Positions 38,117 through 45,659 of a DNA stretch of 64,000 nt are shown one piece after another. Positions within the stretch are counted from its first letter, which is position 1; every line of letters begins with the position of its first letter. Under the pieces are notes generated by a model. The model worked only from the letters and a program-made list of their open reading frames with translations. It was not told the origin of the DNA and did not search any database. Source of the DNA: Pseudomonas entomophila (GTDB taxonomy: Bacteria; Pseudomonadota; Gammaproteobacteria; Pseudomonadales; Pseudomonadaceae); NCBI RefSeq assembly GCF_018417595.1, contig NZ_CP070982.1, positions 3,740,001 to 3,804,000 of the forward strand, given 5' to 3'. Position numbers and translations under genes: made by a program.

Positions 38117-39184
38117 ATGAAGACTATCTGGCGCTACAGCCTGGCCCTGCTCGGGCTGCTGCTGAGCTTCGCGTGCTGGGCCAGCGAGCCTCCCAAATCC
38201 GTACGCATTGCCATCGTCGCCTTCACCCAGGGCGGCGCTCCAGTCTTTGGTGGTATCCCAGGGCGGGTGATCGAGGACGGCTGGCTTGCCCAGCAACTGC
38301 AGCAACGCGGCATCCAGCTCGACTGGGTGGCCCTGCCCCACGCCGGCGCCGGCCCGCAGATCAACGAAGGCTTCAGCAACGACAGCCTGGACTTCGCGGT
38401 ACGCGGCGACCTGCCATCGGTGATCGCCGGGGCCGGTAATGTTCCCGGCAAACTGGTCGTGCCGGGCGGCAGCGGCAACAACGTGTACCTGGTGGTGCCG
38501 GCCAACTCCACGGTACGCAGCATCCAGGACCTCAAGGGCAAGCGCCTGGCCCTGCATCGGGGGCGGCCGTGGGAGTTCGCCTTCAGCAACTTCCTGCAAA
38601 GCCAGGGGCTGCAGCTGACCGACTTCAAGATCGCCAACCTCAACCCGCAGGTCGGCGCGGCCGCCGTGTCGGCGGGCAAGGTGGATGCCGCAGTGCTGCT
38701 CAGCGAGGCCTATGCCCTCGAAGACAAGGGCGTGGCCCGCATCCTCTGGTCGACCAAGCAGGGCGCCAACGACTGGCGGCTGGTCTCCGACCTGTGGGGC
38801 ACCGACCGCTTCCTCGAACAACACGCCGACATCACCCAACTGGTTGCCACCGCCTGGGTCAGGGCGGCGTGGTGGATTTCCCAGGAGCAGAACCGCGACG
38901 GCTACTACGCCCTGTCCTCCCGCGCCGGTGTCGCCGAGAGCGTGCTGCGCCGTGACGACCAGGACGATCCGGTGGCCTGGAAGGAGCGCTGGGCGCCAAA
39001 GAGCGACGCCCAACTCAAGGCCCACTACCAGGCGCTGGCCCGCTATGCCCTGGACAACCGCCTGATCCGCACGCCCTACGCCATCGACGGCGACCTGGCA
39101 ACCGGCTTCACCCGCCAGGCGCTGCAGGACCTGCAACTGACCCATTACTGGCCGTCGCTCGACGCCCAGCTCAGCCAACACTGA
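38117..39184 (+). CDS. periplasmic aliphatic-sulfonate-type binding protein (SsuA-like)
   Basis: A 355-residue exported protein (signal MKTIWRYSLALLGLLLSFACWA) of the SsuA/TauA family: FGGIPGRVIEDGWLAQQL, VALPHAGAGPQINEGFSNDSLDFAVRGDLPSVI, VRSIQDLKGKRLALHRG, VGAAAVSAGKVDAAVLLSEAYAL. It would bind an organosulfonate or sulfate ester for an ABC importer, but no permease or ATPase is nearby. The mature protein seems to contain no Met and no Cys, a sulfur-sparing composition. The ATG at 38117 has AGGAG upstream. First gene of a sigma-54 operon. Confidence 0.9.
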   Translation: MKTIWRYSLALLGLLLSFACWASEPPKSVRIAIVAFTQGGAPVFGGIPGRVIEDGWLAQQLQQRGIQLDWVALPHAGAGPQINEGFSNDSLDFAVRGDLPSVIAGAGNVPGKLVVPGGSGNNVYLVVPANSTVRSIQDLKGKRLALHRGRPWEFAFSNFLQSQGLQLTDFKIANLNPQVGAAAVSAGKVDAAVLLSEAYALEDKGVARILWSTKQGANDWRLVSDLWGTDRFLEQHADITQLVATAWVRAAWWISQEQNRDGYYALSSRAGVAESVLRRDDQDDPVAWKERWAPKSDAQLKAHYQALARYALDNRLIRTPYAIDGDLATGFTRQALQDLQLTHYWPSLDAQLSQH

Positions 39185-39197
39185 CAGAGAACCCGCC

Positions 39198-40421
39198 ATG
39201 AAGCTGCCTGTCTCACTCACCCTGGGCCTGACCGCCCTGGCGCTGTCCATCAGCGCCGTCGCCGCCAACACCTTCGCTCCCAAGCCCGACCCGCAACAAG
39301 GCGATGGCCGGGTCTCGGCGTTCTATACCTGGAGCAACGCCATCCCGACCGCACCCGGCAAGCTGCTGCGCAGCGAGCCGCTGGACCAGGCCCTGAGCCT
39401 GCCCAACGCCGCCAGCGCCCAACGCATCCTCTACACCTCGCTGGACGGCATCGACGGCAAGACGCCAATCGTGGTCTCCGGCGCGCTGTTCATCCCCAAG
39501 GGCAAGGCGCCCGCCGGTGGCTGGCCGGTGGCGAGCTGGGGGCATGGCACGGTGGGCGTCGCCGATATCTGCGCACCGTCCTGGGCCGGGCGTTCATACC
39601 GCGATGTGCAGTACCTCGACCGTTGGCTCGACGAGGGCTACGCGATCGTCGCCACCGACTACCAGGGCCTCGGCGTGCCGGGTGGCCATCCACTGCTGAA
39701 CAACCGCATGGCGGCCTACGGCATCCTCGATGCGGCGCGGGCGGTGGTCGCCGGCGTGCCGGGGCTGGCCAACAAGGTGCTGATCGTCGGCCAGTCGCAA
39801 GGGGGAGCCGGGGCGTTCGCGGCCGGTGCCTATGCGGCCACCTATGCACCGGACCTCGGCGTCAAGGGCAGTATCGGCACCGGGGTGATCTACACCATCG
39901 GCGCGAAGAACGTCGGCGAGCAGGACCCGGACAAGGTCGACCCGTCGCTGGCCTACGGTTTCTACACCTTGCTGGCAGCGCAGCAGTACGACCCGAGCAT
40001 CGACCCGCGCGACTTCTACACCGCCAAGGCCTTGCCGCTGTTCGAGCAGGCGCGCAGCAGCTGCCTGTCTTCGCTGGTCAGCGACGTGGTCGGCACCGGC
40101 CTGACCCCGGCCAATGCCAGGAAGGAGTACCAGGGCAACCAGCTTGAAGCCTGGCAGGCCCAGGTGTCGTACCCGACCCTCAAGCTCGCGCAGCCGATCT
40201 TCATCGGCACCGGCGCCGAGGACAAGACTCCCGCCGCCAGCACCCAGGTGGCCCTGATGCAGGACGCCTGCAAGGCCGGTTCCGTGGTGCAGGGCCACTT
40301 GTACAAGGGCTTGGGCCACAGCGAGACGGTCAATGCCTCGCTGAAGGATTCCATCCCTTTCGCTCGCCAGGTCATCAGCGGCCAACCCGTCACCCCCAAC
40401 TGCAACCCCAGCGTCCAGTAA
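39198..40421 (+). CDS. secreted alpha/beta-hydrolase of the LIP (secretory lipase) family
   Basis: A 407-residue protein with signal peptide LTLGLTALALSISAVAA. Catalytic features are the nucleophile elbow GQSQGG (~residue 199), WGHGTVGVADICAPS upstream, and the likely His in GLGHSETV near the end. Four mature Cys could form disulfides, and length fits PF03583-type lipases. It is 13 bp after the binding-protein gene in the same sigma-54 operon, so it may release an organosulfur ester substrate outside the cytoplasm. That role is an inference. Confidence 0.87.
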   Translation: MKLPVSLTLGLTALALSISAVAANTFAPKPDPQQGDGRVSAFYTWSNAIPTAPGKLLRSEPLDQALSLPNAASAQRILYTSLDGIDGKTPIVVSGALFIPKGKAPAGGWPVASWGHGTVGVADICAPSWAGRSYRDVQYLDRWLDEGYAIVATDYQGLGVPGGHPLLNNRMAAYGILDAARAVVAGVPGLANKVLIVGQSQGGAGAFAAGAYAATYAPDLGVKGSIGTGVIYTIGAKNVGEQDPDKVDPSLAYGFYTLLAAQQYDPSIDPRDFYTAKALPLFEQARSSCLSSLVSDVVGTGLTPANARKEYQGNQLEAWQAQVSYPTLKLAQPIFIGTGAEDKTPAASTQVALMQDACKAGSVVQGHLYKGLGHSETVNASLKDSIPFARQVISGQPVTPNCNPSVQ

Positions 40422-40436
40422 GCCAGGAGCACCAGC

Positions 40437-41588
40437 ATGAGCCTCGAATTCTTCACCCGCCTGCCGCTGCACGGCGAAACCCAGTTCCTCCCCGGCGACC
40501 CACGCAACCGCGGCGACTGGCACGCCGGCGGCCCCAGCACCGGCGCGGTGTCCGGCTTCGCCGTGGGCGATCACTTCAGCTACATCGACTACCTCGGGCA
40601 GGTGGCCAGGGCCGCCGAGATCAATGGTTTCGGCGGCGCCTTGATGGTCAACGCGCCTTCCGGCGAGGAGCCGTGGACGGTGTGCTCGCTGCTGGCCCGC
40701 GAAACCCGCACACTGAAATTCGTCACCGCCTTCCAGCCCTACCACTACACGCCCTGGGTCGCGGTGCAGCAGGCCGCCACCTACCAGCGCGCCACCGGTA
40801 ACCGCCTGGTGTGGAACATCATCAATGGCGGCTCCGACGCCATCCAGCGCCAGGTTGGCGACTTCGAGGGGCACGATGAACGCTACGCCCGCGCCACCGA
40901 GTTCATGGATGTGGTGCGCGGTTACTGGCACAACGACAACTTCCACTACGAAGGCCGCTACTACCGCGCCGAGGGTGGCGGCCTGCGCGGGCCGCTGAAG
41001 AAAGCCGAACTGCCGCTGATCTGCACTGCCGGCTCCTCGGAAGCGGCCCGCGAATTCGCCGCCAAGCACGCCGACTTCTACCTGATGCGCGCCGAGCATC
41101 CTGACGAAATCGCCGCGCTGATCGCCGATATCCGCGCGCGGGCCTTGAAACATGGGCGTACAGACATCCGTTTCGGGCTGTCCATCGACGTCATCACCCG
41201 CGACACCGAGGAGGCTGCACTGGCCGAAGCCAAGCGTTTCTTCGACGAAGGCGTGGCCAAGGGCACGGTCAAGGCCCGTGCCGCCCACGCCGGGCTGCGG
41301 ACAGCGCGCAAGCTGAGCTATGAGCACGAATATGCCGACCAGGGTGAGGCACCCGCCTTCGACGACTTCTTCATCCACCCCAACGTCTGGACCGGCTTCG
41401 GCTACATCGGCATCCCGCCGGGCTGCGCGCTGGTTGGCAGCCACGAAAACGTGGTGGCGCGAATCCGTGAGTACCACGCCATCGGCATCGACCTGTTCTT
41501 CCTCGCCGGCTACCCGCACCTGGAAGAGGCCTACCGCATTGGCGAGCACATCCTCCCGCACTTTCGCGGCGAACGCACCTCCCTCTGA
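40437..41588 (+). CDS. LLM-class FMNH2-dependent monooxygenase (SsuD/DszA-type)
   Basis: A 383-residue TIM-barrel flavin monooxygenase: FFTRLPLHGETQF, DHFSYIDYLGQVARAAEINGF, LKFVTAFQPYHYTPWVAVQQAAT, RLVWNIINGGSD, HDERYARATEFMDVVRGYW and the C-terminal GSHENVVARIREYHAIGIDLFFLAGYPHLEEAYR. SsuD-type enzymes cleave the C-S bond of alkanesulfonates to sulfite; DszA relatives cut sulfones to sulfinates. It lies 15 bp after the lipase in the sigma-54 operon. No FMN reductase gene is in the window. Confidence 0.93.
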   Translation: MSLEFFTRLPLHGETQFLPGDPRNRGDWHAGGPSTGAVSGFAVGDHFSYIDYLGQVARAAEINGFGGALMVNAPSGEEPWTVCSLLARETRTLKFVTAFQPYHYTPWVAVQQAATYQRATGNRLVWNIINGGSDAIQRQVGDFEGHDERYARATEFMDVVRGYWHNDNFHYEGRYYRAEGGGLRGPLKKAELPLICTAGSSEAAREFAAKHADFYLMRAEHPDEIAALIADIRARALKHGRTDIRFGLSIDVITRDTEEAALAEAKRFFDEGVAKGTVKARAAHAGLRTARKLSYEHEYADQGEAPAFDDFFIHPNVWTGFGYIGIPPGCALVGSHENVVARIREYHAIGIDLFFLAGYPHLEEAYRIGEHILPHFRGERTSL

Positions 41589-41602
41589 TTTTGCTCGACT
41601 TC

Positions 41603-41687
41603 TGTAGGAGCGGCTTCAGCCGCGATCACCCGCGAAGCGGGTGCTGGGCAACGCGTTGCCTGCATCGCGGCTGAAGCCGCTCCTACA
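41603..41687. repeat. inverted REP pair
   Basis: Perfect 24-bp arms at 41603-41626 and 41664-41687, core GTAGGAGCGGCTTCAGCCGC. They lie between convergent genes and could act as a bidirectional mRNA end. Confidence 0.93.
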
Positions 41688-41700
41688 GAGGGTGCAGCGA

Positions 41701-42087
41701 TCACACGAGCGAATTGATCTTCCACCAGCGTGGACGGGACGAAACGAAAGAGTGGTAGGCAGGGCGCAGCGCCTTCTCGCCCTTGGCGTCGAAGCACCCC
41801 AGCAGCAACCCGACCGTCGGCGCATCGTCGACCGCGCCCAGGCTGCTGCCGCAGGTGGAGCAGAATGCGCGGCTGGACTGCGCTGAAGCCCGGTACAGGG
41901 CCGGCAGGCCACCCTCGCCGACCCACTCGACAGCCGCCTTGTCGAATTCCACCCAGCACAGCGTCAGACCACCCGAATGGCGTTGGCACATGCCGCAGGA
42001 GCAGGTGTGGGGAAATCGTGGTTCGCCCTGGGCAATGAAGCGAATGCGGCCGCACAGGCAGCCGCCTTTGTAACGGATGGGTTTCAT
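41701..42087 (-). CDS. GFA (glutathione-dependent formaldehyde-activating-like) zinc protein
   Basis: A 128-residue protein with the family's zinc Cys groups: GGCLCGRIRF, HTCSCGMCQRHSG, FCSTCGSSLG. GFA-family members bind zinc and often glutathione adducts; most have no proven reaction. It lies 79 bp downstream of the aldolase gene on the same strand and could be read through from that sigma-54 operon, though its Cys richness contrasts with the sulfur-poor neighbours. Confidence 0.93.
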   Translation of the reverse strand: MKPIRYKGGCLCGRIRFIAQGEPRFPHTCSCGMCQRHSGGLTLCWVEFDKAAVEWVGEGGLPALYRASAQSSRAFCSTCGSSLGAVDDAPTVGLLLGCFDAKGEKALRPAYHSFVSSRPRWWKINSLV

Positions 42088-42166
42088 CAGGCAATTCCTT
42101 GGCTACCGCCGCCTCGTACAGCGCACGGAAAATGTACCTCGCGCCGCGGAAATTGCCAGTGAGCCA

Positions 42167-42898
42167 TCAGCTGCGGTGGTCGATACCGGGTACCAACCCC
42201 AGCTCGGTGGCGCGCTCGTACAGGCCACTCATCTTCCATTGCTGAGTGAGTACGCCGGGCCCATAGGGCCGCGAGCCACCGAGTGCATCGGCGAGCAACT
42301 GGATCTGCGCGCCTTCCTCCAGCAGCAGGATGAATTCGGCAGTGGCGCGCAAGCCCTGCTTGCCCCACACAGTGGAGCCGCCATTGGCTTCGAGGATGGC
42401 CAGGGTGAAGGGGTTGGCGGCGATCTGCTCGAGGATGAAATCCACCTCGGCCTGGCGCCGGTCGATGTACACCGGCAGTTCGCGAGCCAACTGGTAGCGC
42501 TGCACCGGCACATAGTGGAACGGCAAGGTGCGATGGGTTTGCGCCCAGGCACCGAGGTAAGGTGTATGCACGTGGGACACGGTGGTGATGTCGGCATGGT
42601 GCTGGAACAGTTTGCCGTAGCGCCCCAGGCCACCCTTGCCCTTACCGAGGATGACATTGCCGGCGAAGTCGCTGACCGTCGCCTCCAGCGGCTTGCGGTA
42701 GTTCCACGGGCCTGCGTAGTTCACCGCCACCAACAGTTCCTGGCCCGGCACCCGCTCGATGAAACCAACGGTGCCGTTGGCGGTGATGGTGTTGGTTTCG
42801 CGGAACACGGTGAATGCGGCTTCGGCCTCGGCCAGCACCTGGTCGATGAAAGCTTGCAGCTCAGTGGTGAGGGGGCGTTCGTTGAGCAGTACGGTCAT
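42167..42898 (-). CDS. class II aldolase/adducin-family protein
   Basis: A 243-residue protein of the fuculose-phosphate aldolase fold: ITANGTVGFIERVPG, the zinc histidines in HHADITTVSHVHTPYLGAW, and a C-terminal GKQGLRATAEFILLLEEGAQ. It acts as a metal-dependent aldolase, epimerase or decarboxylase on a sugar-like or alpha-keto product. It has no Cys and two Met by eye. It lies 15 bp after the DszB-like gene in the same sigma-54 operon, so it may process the carbon skeleton left after desulfurisation. That is inference. Confidence 0.9.
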   Translation of the reverse strand: MTVLLNERPLTTELQAFIDQVLAEAEAAFTVFRETNTITANGTVGFIERVPGQELLVAVNYAGPWNYRKPLEATVSDFAGNVILGKGKGGLGRYGKLFQHHADITTVSHVHTPYLGAWAQTHRTLPFHYVPVQRYQLARELPVYIDRRQAEVDFILEQIAANPFTLAILEANGGSTVWGKQGLRATAEFILLLEEGAQIQLLADALGGSRPYGPGVLTQQWKMSGLYERATELGLVPGIDHRS

Positions 42899-42913
42899 GG
42901 TCGATCTCCGGAG

Positions 42914-43960
42914 TCAGGCGCGGCGCTGGGCCAGCAGGTCATGGGCGGCTTGCAGGGGGCGGTGGTCGACCCAGTCGGCGAGGTCGAAGTCGCGCTCCAG
43001 GAAGCCATGCAGGTTGAGGAAGGCCTTCTGGGTGTCGAGGAAGGCCAGGCGCCGGGCCGACAGGTCCGGCGCCAGGGTGGCGTGGAAGTCGCCGCGATAG
43101 GCCTCGGCCACGCCCTGGCTGCCGGCGTGGGTCTCGTCCTCGAGGATGGCGTTGAGCGCCTCGCGGTTACCAACGGCCCAGTTGGCGGCGCGCAGGGTCT
43201 GGGCGAGGAAGCGCGCGACCAGGTCGAAGTGCTCGTCGAGCAGCGACTGGTGGACGGTGATCGGCCGTGGCGTGCCATTGTTGATGCGGTGCCGTGGGTC
43301 GGGCAGCACGTCAAGGTCGATACCCACCACCAAGCCCAGGCGGCGGGCGGCGTCGGCTGCTGCGGCGCCTTTGACATACACCGCGTCGACCTCGCCGCGC
43401 GCCAGGTAGTCCAGGCCCGACCACAGGCGCTGCAACCCCAGTTGCGGGGTGCTGGCAACCTGCTGGTCGAGCAGCGCCACCTCCACCAGGTGCACGTCGT
43501 CGAAGGTCAGCCCCACCGAGGCCAGCGCGCCTTTGTAGCCGTGCAGGCTCATGGCCCGGGCGATGCTGCCAGGGCGGTCGCGCCCCCAGGCCGGCAGCGC
43601 CAGGCGCTTGCCGCGCAGGTCTTCGGGGCGGCGGATGTTGCTGTCCGGGCGAACCAGAAGGGTCTGCCACTCCTCGATCCAGGTCAGGCCGACCAGCCTT
43701 GACGGCGCCCCGGCGGCGCGGGCGGCCAGGGCCGGCAGGTTGCCGCCCTCGCGGAACAGGCCGGGGAGCAGATGATCGTAGTGGTGATGACCGAGCTGAC
43801 GGGCTTCCTGCAGGGTGTCGATGGGCAGCCCGTCACGGGCGAACTCTTCCTGCAGCCAGCCGAGCTTGTAGGCGATGCCGGAGGCGGTCGGTACCGGGCA
43901 GCGGGTGAACCAGAGGCGGTCCAGTGCTTCAGGTTGGGGGGTGGTTTGAACGAGGGTCAT
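42914..43960 (-). CDS. DszB-like desulfinase candidate (A)
   Basis: 348 residues, no signal peptide. The fold is that of SsuA-type binding proteins, but the N-terminus matches DszB, the 2-(2'-hydroxyphenyl)benzenesulfinate desulfinase. DszB uses Cys27, His60 and Arg70 in its NCPVPNAL and H-x9-R-x-G-G segments. Here Cys21 lies in RCPVPTASG, and His60-x9-Arg70 lies in HHHYDHLLPGLFREGG, with identical His-Arg spacing. Cys21 is the only Cys, and there are two Met. The ATG at 43960 has AAGGAG upstream and a sigma-54 promoter ~33 bp away. Automatic pipelines would probably call it an ABC substrate-binding protein. The true substrate is unknown. Confidence 0.85.
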   Translation of the reverse strand: MTLVQTTPQPEALDRLWFTRCPVPTASGIAYKLGWLQEEFARDGLPIDTLQEARQLGHHHYDHLLPGLFREGGNLPALAARAAGAPSRLVGLTWIEEWQTLLVRPDSNIRRPEDLRGKRLALPAWGRDRPGSIARAMSLHGYKGALASVGLTFDDVHLVEVALLDQQVASTPQLGLQRLWSGLDYLARGEVDAVYVKGAAAADAARRLGLVVGIDLDVLPDPRHRINNGTPRPITVHQSLLDEHFDLVARFLAQTLRAANWAVGNREALNAILEDETHAGSQGVAEAYRGDFHATLAPDLSARRLAFLDTQKAFLNLHGFLERDFDLADWVDHRPLQAAHDLLAQRRA

Positions 43961-43992
43961 GAAGAGCTCCTTGGGCGTCGTGCAGGGCGTGT

Positions 43993-44008
43993 TGCAGCGG
44001 TCGTGCCA
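43993..44008 (-). promoter_or_regulatory. sigma-54 promoter of the DszB-like (A)/aldolase operon
   Basis: Read on the minus strand, TGGCACG-ACCG-CTGCA: a perfect -24 element, one mismatch in the -12 element, exact spacing. It lies in the 311-bp divergent gap (43961-44271), which contains no gene and a second sigma-54 promoter facing the other way. Confidence 0.82.
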
Positions 44009-44193
44009 AGGGCTGGAAGGCCCGGAACATGGAGACTGTGCGCGAGTACCCCGGGCCCGGCTGCTGGCCTGGGAGCAGGCGTGCGGGGCGGGTGCTGCCA
44101 GATCAGCAGGCGGCGGGCCGAGCGTGTTGCTGGAGCAGCAATTCACCTTTGCAATCTCGCCGCAAGCCAACCGCTGCATGGGCTCCGCTGGAG

Positions 44194-44209
44194 TGGCAAA
44201 GAAGTTGCT
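44194..44209 (+). promoter_or_regulatory. sigma-54 promoter of the DszC/SfnB-like gene
   Basis: TGGCAAA-GAAG-TTGCT: -24 TGGCA and -12 TTGCT complete, exact 10-bp GG-GC spacing. It lies 63 bp before the ATG at 44272. Confidence 0.85.
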
Positions 44210-44271
44210 CTGGCGTTTTCAGGATCGGGGCCGCTGCGCAGCCCCCGCGAACACCGCCATCGAGGTCAACC

Positions 44272-45504
44272 ATGAGCATCATCGAACTGCCCCCCGCCCA
44301 CCGCATCACCAGCGAAGCCGAAGCCCTGCGCATCGCCCGTGAAGTCGCCAGCGAATTCGCCACCCTCGCCGCCGACCCGCGCAACAACGACCAGCTCCCA
44401 CGCCGCCAAGCCGAACGGCTGTCGAGCAGCGGCCTCACCGCCATCGGTGTCCCCGCGCGGTTCGGCGGCCTTGGCGCCTCAGTCGAGACCCTCGTCGAAA
44501 TCGTGCGTCTGATTTCCACCGCCGACGGCGGCGTCGGCCAGTTGCTGCAGATCCACAACGTCATGCTGCGCGGCCTGCTCGACGGCTACCCCGACGAAGT
44601 CCGCGACCGCGTGCTGGCCGATGTGCTGGCCGGTAAACGCCTGGGCAATGCGCTGGCCGAGGTCGGCGGCAAGAACAAGTTCGCCCTCAAGACCCGTGTC
44701 GAAAGCCGCGCCGACGGCAAGCGGGTGCTCAACGGCAGCAAGTTCTATTCGACCGGCGCCTACCTGGCCGATTGGATCTGGCTGACCGCGGCCAGCGAGG
44801 ACGGTGGCGCCGGGGTACTGCTGCACCGGGACACCCCTGGCCTGACCCTGGTCGATGATTGGCGGGCCTTCGGCCAGCAGCATTCGGTGAGCGGCACGGT
44901 GAAATTCGACGAGATCGTCCTCGACGAGCGTTTCGTCACCTTGCGCAGCGGGCCGATGAAACGTACAGGGCTTACCTTCCCGCAGATCCTCCATGCCGCC
45001 ATCGATACCGGCATTGCCGCCGGGGCCTTGCAGGCAGCGGTGAGCTACCTGCGCGAGCAGGCTCGCCCCTGGGTCGAGAGCGGTGTCGAGCGGGCCAGCG
45101 ACGAGCCGCACATCATCCGCCAGGTCGGCGAGTATGCGGTCGCCCTGCGCGGCGCCGAAGCGGTGCTGCGCGAGGCCGCGCGGGTGTTCGACGCCCATGA
45201 GCACGCCCCCGAGGACAAAGCGTTGCAGGACGAGCTGATCCTCTCGGTGGCCACCGCCCGGGCGCATGCCGATGGGGCGGCGCTGAAGATCTCCAGCGAC
45301 CTGTTCTCGCTGCTGGGGGCCAGTGCCTCGCTGAGCAAGTGGAACCTCGACCGCTTCTGGCGCGATGCCCGGGTGCACACCACCCACGATCCGATCCGCT
45401 GGCGGCTGCACAACGTCGGCAACTATTACCTCAATGGGGCGGACCCAGGGGAGTACACGGCGGTGCTCAACGCCAAGGAAGCGCAAGGCGCCACGCGTCG
45501 CTGA
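44272..45504 (+). CDS. DszC/SfnB-type flavin monooxygenase (acyl-CoA dehydrogenase fold)
   Basis: 410 residues with the acyl-CoA dehydrogenase fold but the sequence features of DszC and SfnB. They include GVPARFGGLGASVETLVEIVRLIS, the flavin-region NGSKFYSTGAYLADW and the C-terminal signature FWRDARVHTTHDPIRWRLHNVGNYYLNG, which corresponds to the DszC C-terminus around its catalytic His. Such enzymes use FMNH2 and O2 to oxidise sulfides to sulfoxides and sulfones, or assist sulfone use. It has no Cys and three Met by eye. It has a single-gene sigma-54 promoter and is divergent from the DszB-like (A)/aldolase operon. Confidence 0.92.
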   Translation: MSIIELPPAHRITSEAEALRIAREVASEFATLAADPRNNDQLPRRQAERLSSSGLTAIGVPARFGGLGASVETLVEIVRLISTADGGVGQLLQIHNVMLRGLLDGYPDEVRDRVLADVLAGKRLGNALAEVGGKNKFALKTRVESRADGKRVLNGSKFYSTGAYLADWIWLTAASEDGGAGVLLHRDTPGLTLVDDWRAFGQQHSVSGTVKFDEIVLDERFVTLRSGPMKRTGLTFPQILHAAIDTGIAAGALQAAVSYLREQARPWVESGVERASDEPHIIRQVGEYAVALRGAEAVLREAARVFDAHEHAPEDKALQDELILSVATARAHADGAALKISSDLFSLLGASASLSKWNLDRFWRDARVHTTHDPIRWRLHNVGNYYLNGADPGEYTAVLNAKEAQGATRR

Positions 45505-45535
45505 ACCACCAGGCATCAATTCAAAGCCAAGCTTT

Positions 45536-45622
45536 CTGTGGGAGCGGGCTTGCCCGCGAAGATGACAATACAGTGCATGGCACCGGCTTCGCCGGTGTTC
45601 GCGGGCAAGCCCGCTCCCACAG
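45536..45622. repeat. inverted REP pair
   Basis: Perfect 25-bp arms at 45536-45560 and 45598-45622, core TGTGGGAGCGGGCTTGCCCG. It separates the DszC-like gene from the ABC exporter pair. A second small stem CACCGGC-TTC-GCCGGTG lies between the arms. Confidence 0.93.
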
Positions 45623-45659
45623 AGGTATGCACATAGTCGACTGACAAGCCGAGCCCTGC

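Noticed and set aside
38117..39184. SsuA-like protein as another DszB-like desulfinase
   Set aside because: It has a clear signal peptide and lacks the xCPVP and H-x9-R-x-G-G pattern; it is a true periplasmic binding protein.
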